Below, piece by piece: positions 34,680 to 43,541 of a DNA stretch of 50,327 bases. Made by a program: the position numbers and the translations under genes. This DNA is from an uncultured Bacilli bacterium (GTDB taxonomy: Bacteria > Bacillota_I > Bacilli_A > RF39 > UBA660). Numbering within the stretch: position 1 is the stretch's first letter; every line of letters begins with the position of its first letter. Where the stretch lies: the NCBI GenBank assembly GCA_934096805.1, contig CAKOMW010000004.1:1-50327 (forward strand), read 5' to 3'. The notes under the pieces were generated by a model. That model saw only the letters and a list, made by a program, of their open reading frames with translations. It searched no databases and had not been told where the DNA came from.

Positions 34680-36695
34680 ATGGAAAATGAACGTGTGAAG
34701 ATTAAAGATAATCGAGCTAAGCCTAAGAAGTCATTTAAAGTACTTGGTATCATGTTTATGATATTACAACTTCTTGCTATGGCTACGCTTATGTATTCTA
34801 TATATCTGATAAATGGTATAGAGACTAAATTAAGATATATTGGTATTGTTGTTATTTTTGTAGTAAATATTGTTAGTATTCTTTTACTTAGGAAGCTTAT
34901 TAAGAAGAATACAATAAAGAAATTTTTTATATTTGTTGTTATAACTAGTTTACTTGTTTTTGCTCAGGCTTTAGGTAGTTATTTTGTATTTAAAACTTAC
35001 TCTACTCTTAGTAGCATGAACAAAAATGAGCTTACCTACACTACTGCTCTTGTTGCTTTAAAGAATAGTAATGTGAAAGATTTGAATTCTTTAAAGGATA
35101 AAAAGATTGGTATAGTATCTGATACAACTTCAATTGAAGGTTATGTAATTGGTAAGGAGATTATTAAAGATAATAGTTTAGATAGTAAGAATACTGTTGT
35201 TGACTATGAAGATTTTACCTCTTTGGTTAAGGGATTATATAATAAAGATATTGATGTTATGATTGTACCTGATTCTTATGTTTCAATGTTTGATGAATTT
35301 GATGATTACAAGAATATTGCAACAGAAACTAAAGTGATTTATAGTAAGAGTAAGACTTATACTAAACAGGAAATTGCTAAGTTGTCTGGTGATGATATAT
35401 CTAATTTTAATACTTCGGATAAGATTGATAAACCGTTTACTATTTTAGTAATGGGAATTGATTCGACTGCTGCGACATTAAAAAAGAATGCTACTGGCAA
35501 TGGTGATGCGTTGATGCTTTTAACATTTAATCCTGATACTTTGAATGCTACTATACTTAGTATTCCAAGGGATACTTATGTTCCTATTGCATGTTTTGCT
35601 AATCAAAAAGAAAATAAAATTACTCATGCTGCTTGGAATGGCGAAGGATGCATGATTAAGACTATAGAGAATTTTACAGGAATAAATATTGATTATTATG
35701 TAAAAGTTAATTTCCAAGGTGTTGTAAAACTTGTTAATGCTATGGATGGTATAAATGTTGATGTACCACTTGATTTCTGTGAATCTAATTCTAAACGTGC
35801 TACTTCTAAGGATAAACAAATATGTCTTAAGGAAGGTAATCAAAAATTAAATGGTGAACAAGCTCTTGCTCTTGCTAGGCATAGAAAGACTCTTCTTACA
35901 GGTGATTTACAAAGAGGTGTTAATCAACAGTTAGTAATTCAAGGAATTATTAATAAGGTTAAGACTATAAAAAGTGCTAGTCAAATGTTAGAAATACTTG
36001 ATACGATTAGTAAGAATATGGATACAAACTTTACTACTAATCAAATATTATCGTTTTATGATATAGCTAAGAATCTTGTTTTAACTAGTAGTGAGTCCAC
36101 TAATTTAATAAATATTAGGCAACTTTATTTATCGGGTTCTAGTCAAATGATATATGATGAAAGAAGTGGTTTAACTTTATATAACTATATTCCTAATCAA
36201 AGTAGTTTGAAGCAAATTGTTAAGGCTATGGAGGATAATCTAAGTGCTAAGCCTAATCTGGATATTAAAAGAATTAATTTTAATATTGAGGAAGAATATG
36301 AGATGGAAACAATTGGAGTTGATAATTTAAGTTCTACTTCTACTTATACCCTACTCCCTAATTTTGTTGGTAGTTCTCTTAGTTATACTGAGAATTGGCT
36401 TGTTAGTAACGGAGTTAGTTACGAAGTAAAAGAAAACTATGTTAAGAGTGGTAGAGATGGAGTTGTAACCAATCAAAGTTATCCATCAAATAAAAGAATT
36501 GATTTAATTTCTGGTAAATTGGTTATCACTGTTAACAAGGTTAAGAGTACCCCTACTCCAAATGTTCCTGATAAATCTTCTGATGTTGAAGAACCTGTCG
36601 ATAAACCATCTGATTCTGGTAGTGATACTAATGATAATACTAATACTGATACTGGTGATACTGGAAATGATGATAGTTCTTTAAATAATGAATAG
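34680..36695 (+). CDS. LytR-CpsA-Psr family protein with solute-binding-like insert and PASTA domain
   Basis: 671 aa. Order: cytoplasmic basic start, three hydrophobic segments (about 20-110), a region near 120-220 that looks like a periplasmic-binding fold (LKDKKIGIVSDTTSIEGY, DVMIVPDSYVSMF), the LCP catalytic domain (about 255-460, VMGIDSTAA, SIPRDTYVPI, LARHRK), a PASTA domain near 560-620 (LPNFVGSSLSYTENWL), and a Pro/Ser/Asp/Thr-rich tail. LCP enzymes attach teichoic acid-type polymers to peptidoglycan. AAGGAG-like AGGAGAT lies upstream of the ATG. The extra binding-like domain suggests ligand sensing. Confidence 0.88.
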   Translation: MENERVKIKDNRAKPKKSFKVLGIMFMILQLLAMATLMYSIYLINGIETKLRYIGIVVIFVVNIVSILLLRKLIKKNTIKKFFIFVVITSLLVFAQALGSYFVFKTYSTLSSMNKNELTYTTALVALKNSNVKDLNSLKDKKIGIVSDTTSIEGYVIGKEIIKDNSLDSKNTVVDYEDFTSLVKGLYNKDIDVMIVPDSYVSMFDEFDDYKNIATETKVIYSKSKTYTKQEIAKLSGDDISNFNTSDKIDKPFTILVMGIDSTAATLKKNATGNGDALMLLTFNPDTLNATILSIPRDTYVPIACFANQKENKITHAAWNGEGCMIKTIENFTGINIDYYVKVNFQGVVKLVNAMDGINVDVPLDFCESNSKRATSKDKQICLKEGNQKLNGEQALALARHRKTLLTGDLQRGVNQQLVIQGIINKVKTIKSASQMLEILDTISKNMDTNFTTNQILSFYDIAKNLVLTSSESTNLINIRQLYLSGSSQMIYDERSGLTLYNYIPNQSSLKQIVKAMEDNLSAKPNLDIKRINFNIEEEYEMETIGVDNLSSTSTYTLLPNFVGSSLSYTENWLVSNGVSYEVKENYVKSGRDGVVTNQSYPSNKRIDLISGKLVITVNKVKSTPTPNVPDKSSDVEEPVDKPSDSGSDTNDNTNTDTGDTGNDDSSLNNE

Positions 36696-36722
36696 AAAAA
36701 AGTCAGAGTTTTCTGGCTTTTT
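36695..36722 (+). terminator. Intrinsic terminator after the LCP gene
   Basis: AAAAAGTCAGA and TCTGGCTTTTT arms with T-run. Confidence 0.8.
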
Positions 36723-36978
36723 ATTATTAGATTTTTTTACTATTTAATATTGTACATAATTGTCAAAGAAGATGCTATATTTTGAGAAAGTTTGATTTAA
36801 CATTATCAATTCAATAAGTAAAATTCATGAATATAAAGGTAAACTTAAAGATAACAAAATCATTAAATTTTCTGGTAGAAAATATACAAAATATAAGTGC
36901 AATATATAGTTTTACAAATATTTTGATAATAATGTATTATTACATAACAATAAAAGATAACAATTTTATTGTTTTTTT

Positions 36979-37005
36979 CATATTACTTGAACTTTTACAT
37001 ATAAG
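36979..37005 (+). promoter_or_regulatory. Candidate sigma-E promoter of spoIVA
   Basis: CATATT (36979-36984), 13-bp spacer, CATATAAG (36998-37005), close to the sigma-E consensus and about 22 bp before the spoIVA start. The rest of 36723-36978 is AT-rich and I see no other feature there. Confidence 0.6.
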
Positions 37006-37027
37006 TTAATTGAAAGTGAGTGATAAT

Positions 37028-38503
37028 ATGAATAAAGAAGAGATAATAAAAAGTATTGCCAAAAGAACAGGTGGAGATATTTATCTAGGGGTGGTTGGAG
37101 CTGTTAGGACGGGCAAATCTACATTTATTAAAAAAGTAGTAGAAACTCTTGTTATACCAAATATAACAGATGAGTTTGAAAGAAAAAGAACACTTGATGA
37201 ATTACCTCAGTCAAGTGGTGGTAAAACAATTATGACAATCGAACCTAAATTTATTCCTAATAATGTCGCTAAGATTAAAATTGATGAGTTAGAATGTAAT
37301 ATGAGATTAGTGGATTGTGTTGGATATGTTATTGAAAATTCAAAGGGGTATGAAGATGAAAATGGACCTAGAATGGTTAAGACACCGTGGTATAGTGATG
37401 AAATTCCATTTATTGAGGCAGCAGAAATAGGAACAGAAAAAGTTATAAAAGACCATTCAACAATAGGAATAATTGTAACAACAGATGGTTCAATTACTGA
37501 TTTTGAAAGAAATGATTATATCGAAGCAGAAGAAAAAGTAGTTGGAGAACTGACTTCAATTAATAAACCATTTATTATAGTTTTAAATAGTAGTCATCCA
37601 AATAGTACTGAAACACAAATGCTTGCTAAAGATATGAGAAATAATTATGGTGTGCCAGTATTACCAATAGATGTTTTATCAATGAATGAAAAAGATGTAA
37701 CAGATATCTTGAGAGAAGCCTTATATGAGTTTCCTGTTCTAGAGGTTTCTGTAAACATGCCAGAATGGATTGGGGTTTTGAATCATAATCATTATGTAAA
37801 AAAAGCCTATGTTGAGAAAATAAAAGAAAGTGTTGTATCAGTTGATAAGCTTCGTGATGTTGATACAATTATTGAACATTTTAATGACTGTGAATATATA
37901 TCAAAATCATATATGTCTAAAGTAGACCCAGCAAGTGGAGAAATAACTATAACTTTAGAGGCACCAGATGATTTATTTAATACAGTTTTAAATGATATGA
38001 TTGGGGTCGATATAACAAGCAAAGCTAGTTTATTATCAATGTTCCAAGATTATAAAGAATCAAAAACTGAATATGACCAAATAAAATATGCCTTAAAAAT
38101 GGTTAAGACTACAGGATATGGAGTGGCTACACCAACCTTAAGTGATATGACTTTAGATAAACCAGAGGTTACTAAGCAAGGTAACAGGTATGGTATAAAG
38201 CTTAAGGCAAAAGCTCCTTCAATTCATATGATAAGAGTTGATGTAGAATCTAGCTTTGAACCAATTATAGGAACAGAGGTACAAAGTAAAGAACTTATTG
38301 ATTATATTATGAAAGATAGTAAAAACGATCCAAATAGTATTTGGTCTTCAGAAATATTTGGAAGAAGTCTTGATCAAATAGTTCAAGAAGGAATTCAATC
38401 AAAAATAAATATGATGCCTGAAAATATTCAATTTAAATTACAACAAACGATGAGTAAAGTTGTTAATAAAGGATCTGGTAATTTAATAGCTATAGTTATT
38501 TAA
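37028..38503 (+). CDS. spoIVA: Stage IV sporulation protein A
   Basis: 491 aa from the ATG at 37028, just after a GTGAG site. N-terminal P-loop GAVRTGKS (24-31) in a GTPase-like but ATP-using fold, followed by TIEPKFIPN and LVDCVGYVIENSKGYEDENG. The central and C-terminal parts (about 200-491) end in MMPENIQFKLQQTM and NLIAIVI, all diagnostic of SpoIVA. In sporulating cells it polymerises with ATP on the forespore surface and anchors the spore coat. Its presence indicates a spore former. Promoter and terminator frame it as a single-gene unit. Confidence 0.97.
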   Translation: MNKEEIIKSIAKRTGGDIYLGVVGAVRTGKSTFIKKVVETLVIPNITDEFERKRTLDELPQSSGGKTIMTIEPKFIPNNVAKIKIDELECNMRLVDCVGYVIENSKGYEDENGPRMVKTPWYSDEIPFIEAAEIGTEKVIKDHSTIGIIVTTDGSITDFERNDYIEAEEKVVGELTSINKPFIIVLNSSHPNSTETQMLAKDMRNNYGVPVLPIDVLSMNEKDVTDILREALYEFPVLEVSVNMPEWIGVLNHNHYVKKAYVEKIKESVVSVDKLRDVDTIIEHFNDCEYISKSYMSKVDPASGEITITLEAPDDLFNTVLNDMIGVDITSKASLLSMFQDYKESKTEYDQIKYALKMVKTTGYGVATPTLSDMTLDKPEVTKQGNRYGIKLKAKAPSIHMIRVDVESSFEPIIGTEVQSKELIDYIMKDSKNDPNSIWSSEIFGRSLDQIVQEGIQSKINMMPENIQFKLQQTMSKVVNKGSGNLIAIVI

Positions 38504-38510
38504 TTGACAT

Positions 38511-38537
38511 AAAAGATACAAAAAAGTATCTTTTTTT
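38511..38537 (+). terminator. Intrinsic terminator of spoIVA
   Basis: AAAAGATAC and GTATCTTTT arms with T7. Confidence 0.85.
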
Positions 38538-38605
38538 ATGCAAAACATTTACTTTAATTAAATTATCTTGTATAATCTAATTATAGACTATATGGAGGTT
38601 AAAAA

Positions 38606-39196
38606 ATGAAAAAAAATAAAAAAGGTTTTACTTTAATTGAGTTACTAGCAGTAATTGTTATTCTTGCGATATTAGCAGGTATTACGGCAATAATGGTAAC
38701 AAACTATATTGAAAATTCAAAGATTAACGCAGACAGGTTAAATGCACAAAACATTACTAATGCATTGCTTAGAGAATGGCAAGTAAAAGGTAATGAAAGT
38801 AATAAGGGAGTTTATGTATTTGTAGATGAAACTACTTCAAATGTAAATGCAAATAGCTTACTTGAAAAACCATTGAATAAGAGCCCATGGACTGATAATA
38901 GTTATACTACTGCAAGAGCTGTTATTGATGAAAAAGGTAATGTAAGAGTTTGTCTTTATGATAAAACTGCTAAAAAAGGTGTAATTGGAGATTATCAAGC
39001 AATTGCTGCTGATGAAGACTTAAAAGGTAAAGATGAAACAACAGAAAGAGAAGCTACAGCTGATGATGTAAAAGCTTTTGGTGTTACTGAAGGTTCAAAG
39101 CTTATTTCACTTCAATATAGAGAGATTACAAAATGTCCTGATGAATTTGCTGATAGCAGGATTAAGCCAGAACAAGGTACAAATCCAACACCTTAA
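38606..39196 (+). CDS. Prepilin-like protein with class III signal, 196 aa
   Basis: The N-terminus has a type IV prepilin signal: KKNKKG, cleavage after Gly7, then FTLIELLAVIVILAILAGI with Glu12 at mature position 5. The rest is a mixed soluble domain of about 160 residues. AGGAGG-like TGGAGG is about 9 nt before the ATG. No peptidase, ATPase or other pilin gene adjoins, so it is an isolated pilin or pseudopilin; it could use an assembly machine elsewhere, such as a competence system. It stands between spoIVA and the O-acylation pair, with its own terminator. Confidence 0.82.
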   Translation: MKKNKKGFTLIELLAVIVILAILAGITAIMVTNYIENSKINADRLNAQNITNALLREWQVKGNESNKGVYVFVDETTSNVNANSLLEKPLNKSPWTDNSYTTARAVIDEKGNVRVCLYDKTAKKGVIGDYQAIAADEDLKGKDETTEREATADDVKAFGVTEGSKLISLQYREITKCPDEFADSRIKPEQGTNPTP

Positions 39197-39213
39197 TACT
39201 TAATCAATGATAC

Positions 39214-39238
39214 TGAAAGAGTTTAAAACTCTTTTTCT
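39214..39238 (+). terminator. Intrinsic terminator after the prepilin gene
   Basis: AAAGAGTTT and AAACTCTTT arms with T-run. Confidence 0.75.
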
Positions 39239-39270
39239 TTATGCTATAATTTATATAAAGGAGAGATACT

Positions 39271-40653
39271 ATGGTTTTTAGTAGTGCTATATTTATATTT
39301 GGATTCTTGCCTATTCTATTTTTATTTTATTTTTTATGTCCTAAAAAGTTAAAGAATTATGTGCTTTTATTTTTTAGTTTATTGTTTTATGCTTTTGGAG
39401 GATTAAAGTATCTACTGATAATGGCTCTTGTTGTGTTTGCTGATTATATTGGAGCTCTTTTGATTAGCAAGTATAAAAGGCATAAAAAGTGTTTTTTAAT
39501 ACTTACTATATCAATAAATATTTTAGTTTTAATGTTTTATAAATATACAAACTTTTTTTTGATGAATATAAATAATTTATTTAATATAGATATACCTATT
39601 TTAGATATAATTATGCCTATTGGAATATCTTTTTATACTTTTCAAGCTATGAGTTACGTAATAGATGTTTATAAGGGAGAAGTAAAGGTTCAAAATAATT
39701 ATTTTTTATTGCTTTTATATGTTAGTCTATTTCCTCAACTTATTGCTGGTCCTATTGTAAGGTATCAAACTATTGAAAAGGAAATAACAAAAAGAAATGT
39801 ATCTTATAATGATATTTCTTATGGCTTAGAAAGGTTTATTCTTGGTCTTGCTAAAAAATTAATAATTGCTAATCAAATGGGTAAATTAGCGGATATAGCT
39901 TTTTCTGGTAACTTTTCGTATACTGTTTCTTGGCTTGGTGCAATTGCCTATATGTTTCAAATATATTTTGATTTTTCAGCTTATTCTGATATGGCAATAG
40001 GATTAGGAAGAATATTTGGTTTTCATTTTTTAGAGAATTTTAATTTTCCATATATGGCAAAGTCAATAACTGATTTCTGGAGAAGATGGCATATCTCATT
40101 ATCTACTTGGTTTAGAGATTATATTTATATTCCTCTTGGAGGAAATAGAAAAGGAATAAAAAGACAGATAATTAATATGAGTATTGTTTGGTTACTTACA
40201 GGTTTTTGGCATGGAGCATCATGGAATTTTATTATGTGGGGCTTATATTACTTAATCTTTTTAATTTTAGAAAAGTTTGTTTTAAAAAATATCTTAAAAA
40301 AAACTCCAGATTTATTAAAACATATTTATGCTTTGTTAATAATTTTAATTGGTTGGGTTTTATTTAGAGTGGAAAATATGTCACAGTTTTTTGATATAAT
40401 AAAAACAATGTTTAGTTTTGATTTAAATAGTACATCACTTATGGAAGCTCGTATATATCTTGAAACATATTATGTATATTTTATCCTTGCTATTTTGTTT
40501 TCTACTAATGTTTATTATGTAATATGTGATAAGTTTAAGAACAAAAAAGTATTTGAAGTAATAAAATATGTATTTTTAATTGTTTTGTTTGTTATATCTA
40601 TAATGTTTTTAGCACAATCTAGTTATAACCCATTTATATATTTTAGATTTTAA
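39271..40653 (+). CDS. MBOAT-family O-acyltransferase (AlgI/DltB-like)
   Basis: 460 aa with about ten membrane segments. MBOAT signatures: YVSLFPQLIAGPIVRY, SYSDMAIGLGRIFGF-like AYSDMAIGLGRIFGF, FWRRWHISLSTWFRDYIY, and the active-site His in TGFWHGASWNF. Such proteins move acyl groups across the membrane for transfer to polysaccharides. It is followed 9 bp later by an SGNH-type protein, the usual partner. Together they probably acetylate a cell-surface polymer. AGGAGAG is before the ATG. AlgI-type rather than DltB is favoured, because no other dlt genes are near. Confidence 0.92.
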   Translation: MVFSSAIFIFGFLPILFLFYFLCPKKLKNYVLLFFSLLFYAFGGLKYLLIMALVVFADYIGALLISKYKRHKKCFLILTISINILVLMFYKYTNFFLMNINNLFNIDIPILDIIMPIGISFYTFQAMSYVIDVYKGEVKVQNNYFLLLLYVSLFPQLIAGPIVRYQTIEKEITKRNVSYNDISYGLERFILGLAKKLIIANQMGKLADIAFSGNFSYTVSWLGAIAYMFQIYFDFSAYSDMAIGLGRIFGFHFLENFNFPYMAKSITDFWRRWHISLSTWFRDYIYIPLGGNRKGIKRQIINMSIVWLLTGFWHGASWNFIMWGLYYLIFLILEKFVLKNILKKTPDLLKHIYALLIILIGWVLFRVENMSQFFDIIKTMFSFDLNSTSLMEARIYLETYYVYFILAILFSTNVYYVICDKFKNKKVFEVIKYVFLIVLFVISIMFLAQSSYNPFIYFRF

Positions 40654-40662
40654 GGAGGCATC

Positions 40663-41814
40663 ATGAAAAGAATAAAAATAGTATTTAGTATAATAATTAT
40701 TTTAATAATATATGTTATGTTTTTTGTAACTATATCAAATAATAATGAGATAAGTACCTTGGAAAAAAGAAATTTAAGTACTTATCCTAAGTTTACTTTA
40801 AATGCTTTAATAAATGGTAAGTACTTAGATAGTTTAACAAATGCTTTTAAGGACCAATTAGCATTTAGAAATTCTTTAGTAAAGGGTTATTATTTGTTTC
40901 AGTTTCAAAGATATAATGGTGATGTTGTAATAGGAAAAAATAATGAACTTTATTCAGCTTATCAAAGGGTTACTAATGAAAGTAAGTATTTAAATAATTT
41001 AAAAGAAAACACTAAATTGATTAATAAGGTTGCTAAAGAAGTTACTAATAGTAAGGCAAAGTTTATCTTTTTATCCATTCCTAGGAAAGATGCTATTGAA
41101 AAGGAGAACTTACCTAAAAGTTATATTAGTAGTGATGAAATATATAATAAAAGTGTTGCTGTGGTAAAAGAAAACTTAACAAAAGATGTAACTTTTATTA
41201 ATGCTTACCAAATATTTAATGATAATAAAAATAAAAATATAAGATTTTATTATATGAATGATCATCATATTACTCCACGGGGTGCAGAACTTTTATATAA
41301 TGAAATAATAACTGATATAAATGATACAAGGGTAAATAATATTGAATTAAATAAATTGTATGAAGTTAAAAAGACTATTATTAATGGTTCTTTTAATAAT
41401 CAAATAGGACAAAGTGTAAAGCCTACTCTTGAAGAATTGTACTTGGTTCCTAAGTTTAAGTTAGATTATGTTAGATATGATGATGAAAAAATATCTAATA
41501 GAAAAGTTTATGGACAAGGTAATACTTATGAAGAGGCTTTTATGGAAGGTGATTATGGTTTTACTTTGGTAGACACTAAAAGAGAAGATTTACCTAATAT
41601 TATGTTTGTTGGTTCTTCATTTACAAATATTTTAGAGACTTTAAGTATTCATGATTTTAATAAGATGGTGTCGATTGATTATAGGCATAATAAGAGTAAT
41701 AATGATATTTTGTATTATGTAAAAAAGTATGATATAGATTATGTTGTTTATATACCATCTCAGTCAAATGATGCTTTTTCTAATACGAAAGTAAAGGAAC
41801 ATTTAGGATATTAA
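40663..41814 (+). CDS. AlgX/AlgJ-like SGNH O-acetyltransferase partner
   Basis: 383 aa. One N-terminal membrane helix (about 5-25), then a soluble domain outside the cell. The DHHITPRG block (near residues 203-210) supplies the Asp-x-x-His-like pair of AlgX/AlgJ, and FVGSSFTNIL (about 310-320) fits the nucleophile Ser block of SGNH-like enzymes. It would transfer the acyl group delivered by the MBOAT protein to the polysaccharide. AAGGAGG lies 6 nt before the ATG. Operon with the preceding gene is clear from the 9-bp gap. Confidence 0.85.
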   Translation: MKRIKIVFSIIIILIIYVMFFVTISNNNEISTLEKRNLSTYPKFTLNALINGKYLDSLTNAFKDQLAFRNSLVKGYYLFQFQRYNGDVVIGKNNELYSAYQRVTNESKYLNNLKENTKLINKVAKEVTNSKAKFIFLSIPRKDAIEKENLPKSYISSDEIYNKSVAVVKENLTKDVTFINAYQIFNDNKNKNIRFYYMNDHHITPRGAELLYNEIITDINDTRVNNIELNKLYEVKKTIINGSFNNQIGQSVKPTLEELYLVPKFKLDYVRYDDEKISNRKVYGQGNTYEEAFMEGDYGFTLVDTKREDLPNIMFVGSSFTNILETLSIHDFNKMVSIDYRHNKSNNDILYYVKKYDIDYVVYIPSQSNDAFSNTKVKEHLGY

Positions 41815-41817
41815 GTT

Positions 41818-41866
41818 TTATGAATACGTTCTTTGTTGTATTAAGGACGTATTCATAAAAAAATAC
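41818..41866. terminator. Strong bidirectional terminator
   Basis: Long arms TTATGAATACGT and ACGTATTCATAA, with A/T-runs on both sides; it closes both the acylation operon and the ylxM-ftsY operon. Confidence 0.88.
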
Positions 41867-41943
41867 CTTTAAGTTTCTTTTAGGATATGTTTTACATACT
41901 CTTTTTTATTTAACTTAAAAGTATTTAATGATATTATTTTCTG

Positions 41944-42243
41944 TTATAGTTCTATTATTTTTAATAGTTCATTTTTTATATATTTATTTTCTATTTTGTC
42001 TAATAGACTTAATAATTTTTGGTCTTTATCAATTAGTTTTAGTTTGTCATCGTAGAATTTTAATTTTTCCTCGATTTGTTTTAGTTGTTTATGGATTGCG
42101 TTTCTAGATAGGTTTAGATTTTCTGCTATTTCTGATAGAGATAGATTGTCAAAATAATAGTATTTAAAATATTCTTGTTGTTTTTCGGTTAGTAGTTCAC
42201 CATAGTAGTCAAATAAATTGTTCATATATATTTCTTTTTTCAT
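41944..42243 (-). CDS. ylxM: YlxM family signal-recognition-particle associated protein
   Basis: 99 aa, UPF0122 family. It is a sigma-factor-like helix-turn-helix protein: LTEKQQEYFKYYYFDNLSLSEIAENL followed by SRNAIHKQLKQIEEKL. Its ATG overlaps the ftsY stop (ATGA), the usual ftsY-ylxM-ffh context. It is thought to modulate the SRP pathway. The ffh gene that often follows is absent here; a terminator comes next. Confidence 0.93.
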   Translation of the reverse strand: MKKEIYMNNLFDYYGELLTEKQQEYFKYYYFDNLSLSEIAENLNLSRNAIHKQLKQIEEKLKFYDDKLKLIDKDQKLLSLLDKIENKYIKNELLKIIEL

Positions 42244-43226
42244 TTAATCATGTCCTTAAATAATCCATATATATAGTTTTCGATGTCAAATACTTTTAGG
42301 TCCGTTGCTTTTTCACCGAAGCCTATGAATTTAACTGGTATTCCTACTTCTTCTTTAATAGCAAGAACAATTCCACCTTTTGCAGTACCGTCTAACTTAG
42401 TTAATACTATTCCTGTAATATCTGTTACTTCTTTGAATTGTTTCGCTTGACTTATTCCGTTTTGACCGGTTGTAGCGTCTAATACTAGCAGTGTTTCGTG
42501 TGGTGCTTGGTCTATAAAGTTTTTGATTACTCTATTTATTTTTTCTAATTCTTTCATTAGGTTAACTTTGTTTTGTAGTCTTCCTGCGGTGTCAATTAAA
42601 ACAATGTCATAGTTTTCATTTACAGCTTTTTCTAAACCATTATAGACAACACTTGCTGGGTCTTTTAAAGATTCATCTCCGATAAAATCACTGTCAGTTT
42701 TTTTAGCCCACTCTCTTAATTGTTCCACTGCTCCGGCTCTGAAGGTATCTGCTCCGACCATTAATACTTTCTTGCCTTTATCTTTTTCTTTTTGAGCTAT
42801 TTTGGCTATAGTAGTGGTTTTCCCTACTCCATTTACTCCCACGAAAAGGATGACTGTTGGTCCTTCTTTTTGATAGTTTATTTTGTTTACAATAATTTCT
42901 CCATTTACATATATTATGAAAAGTTCATCGACAATGACTTCTTTTAGCATTTTAGGGTCTTCTAGTTTTTCTTCAATTACTCTTTTTCTTAGTCTATCCA
43001 TAAAGGACATTACTGTATTTACTCCAATATCAGCCATGATAAGAATTTCTTCTAATTCATTGAAAAAGTCTTCGTTTACACGACTATATTTATTTGTTAA
43101 ATTTATTAGTTTAGAAACAAAGTTATCTCTTGTTTTTGTAAGTCCTACATCGTAAGCTTTTATTTCTTCTTTGTTAGTTTTTTCTTTATTTTTGAAACTG
43201 TTTTTTAGCTTGTTAAAAAATCCCAT
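42240..43226 (-). CDS. ftsY: Signal recognition particle receptor FtsY
   Basis: About 328 aa from the ATG at 43226 (GGAGGG 8 nt before). Short charged N-terminal A domain, N domain, and GTPase G domain with G1 GVNGVGKTTTIAKIA, G3 DTAGR, G4 TKLDGTAKGG. It docks ribosome-SRP complexes at the membrane for protein insertion. The gene ends in TGA, overlapping the ylxM start; this shows that TGA is a stop in this organism. Confidence 0.96.
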   Translation of the reverse strand: MGFFNKLKNSFKNKEKTNKEEIKAYDVGLTKTRDNFVSKLINLTNKYSRVNEDFFNELEEILIMADIGVNTVMSFMDRLRKRVIEEKLEDPKMLKEVIVDELFIIYVNGEIIVNKINYQKEGPTVILFVGVNGVGKTTTIAKIAQKEKDKGKKVLMVGADTFRAGAVEQLREWAKKTDSDFIGDESLKDPASVVYNGLEKAVNENYDIVLIDTAGRLQNKVNLMKELEKINRVIKNFIDQAPHETLLVLDATTGQNGISQAKQFKEVTDITGIVLTKLDGTAKGGIVLAIKEEVGIPVKFIGFGEKATDLKVFDIENYIYGLFKDMIK

Positions 43227-43285
43227 TGATAATCCCTCCATAAAAATTATATCATATTTGAAACAAAAAAAGAAGATGACTCTTC

Positions 43286-43537
43286 TTAATTATATTGACT
43301 TAATACTTCTTGAAATTTTGGTAGTAAATCATTAAGTAGATTAATATCTGTTACTTTATCTAAAGTACCATCTTGATAGTTTACTTCAAGAATTTTATAT
43401 TTACCAAGTAATTCTGTTTCTTCGCTATTTATTTCATCAGTATATAGGTATTCTCCTCCATTAAATAGTAAGGCTTCAAGAACTACTACTTTGTCATTTT
43501 CTTCAAATGTTATTACATCATATCTTTTAAAACTCAT
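43286..43537 (-). CDS. Hypothetical protein, 83 aa, DUF1292-like
   Basis: From the ATG at 43537 (GGTAGGTAGTG before it). MSFKRYDVITFEENDKVVVLEAL, then YTDEINSEE and VNYQDGTLDKVTD: a small beta-rich acidic protein resembling short DUF1292-type proteins in style, although that match is not firm. It starts 5 bp after the stop of the 43542 gene, so the two are co-transcribed. Function unknown. Confidence 0.6.
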   Translation of the reverse strand: MSFKRYDVITFEENDKVVVLEALLFNGGEYLYTDEINSEETELLGKYKILEVNYQDGTLDKVTDINLLNDLLPKFQEVLSQYN

Positions 43538-43541
43538 AACA

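Noticed and set aside
36827..37009. 60-codon hydrophobic frame before spoIVA
   Set aside because: No ribosome site, and it covers the likely sigma-E promoter; AT-rich chance frame.
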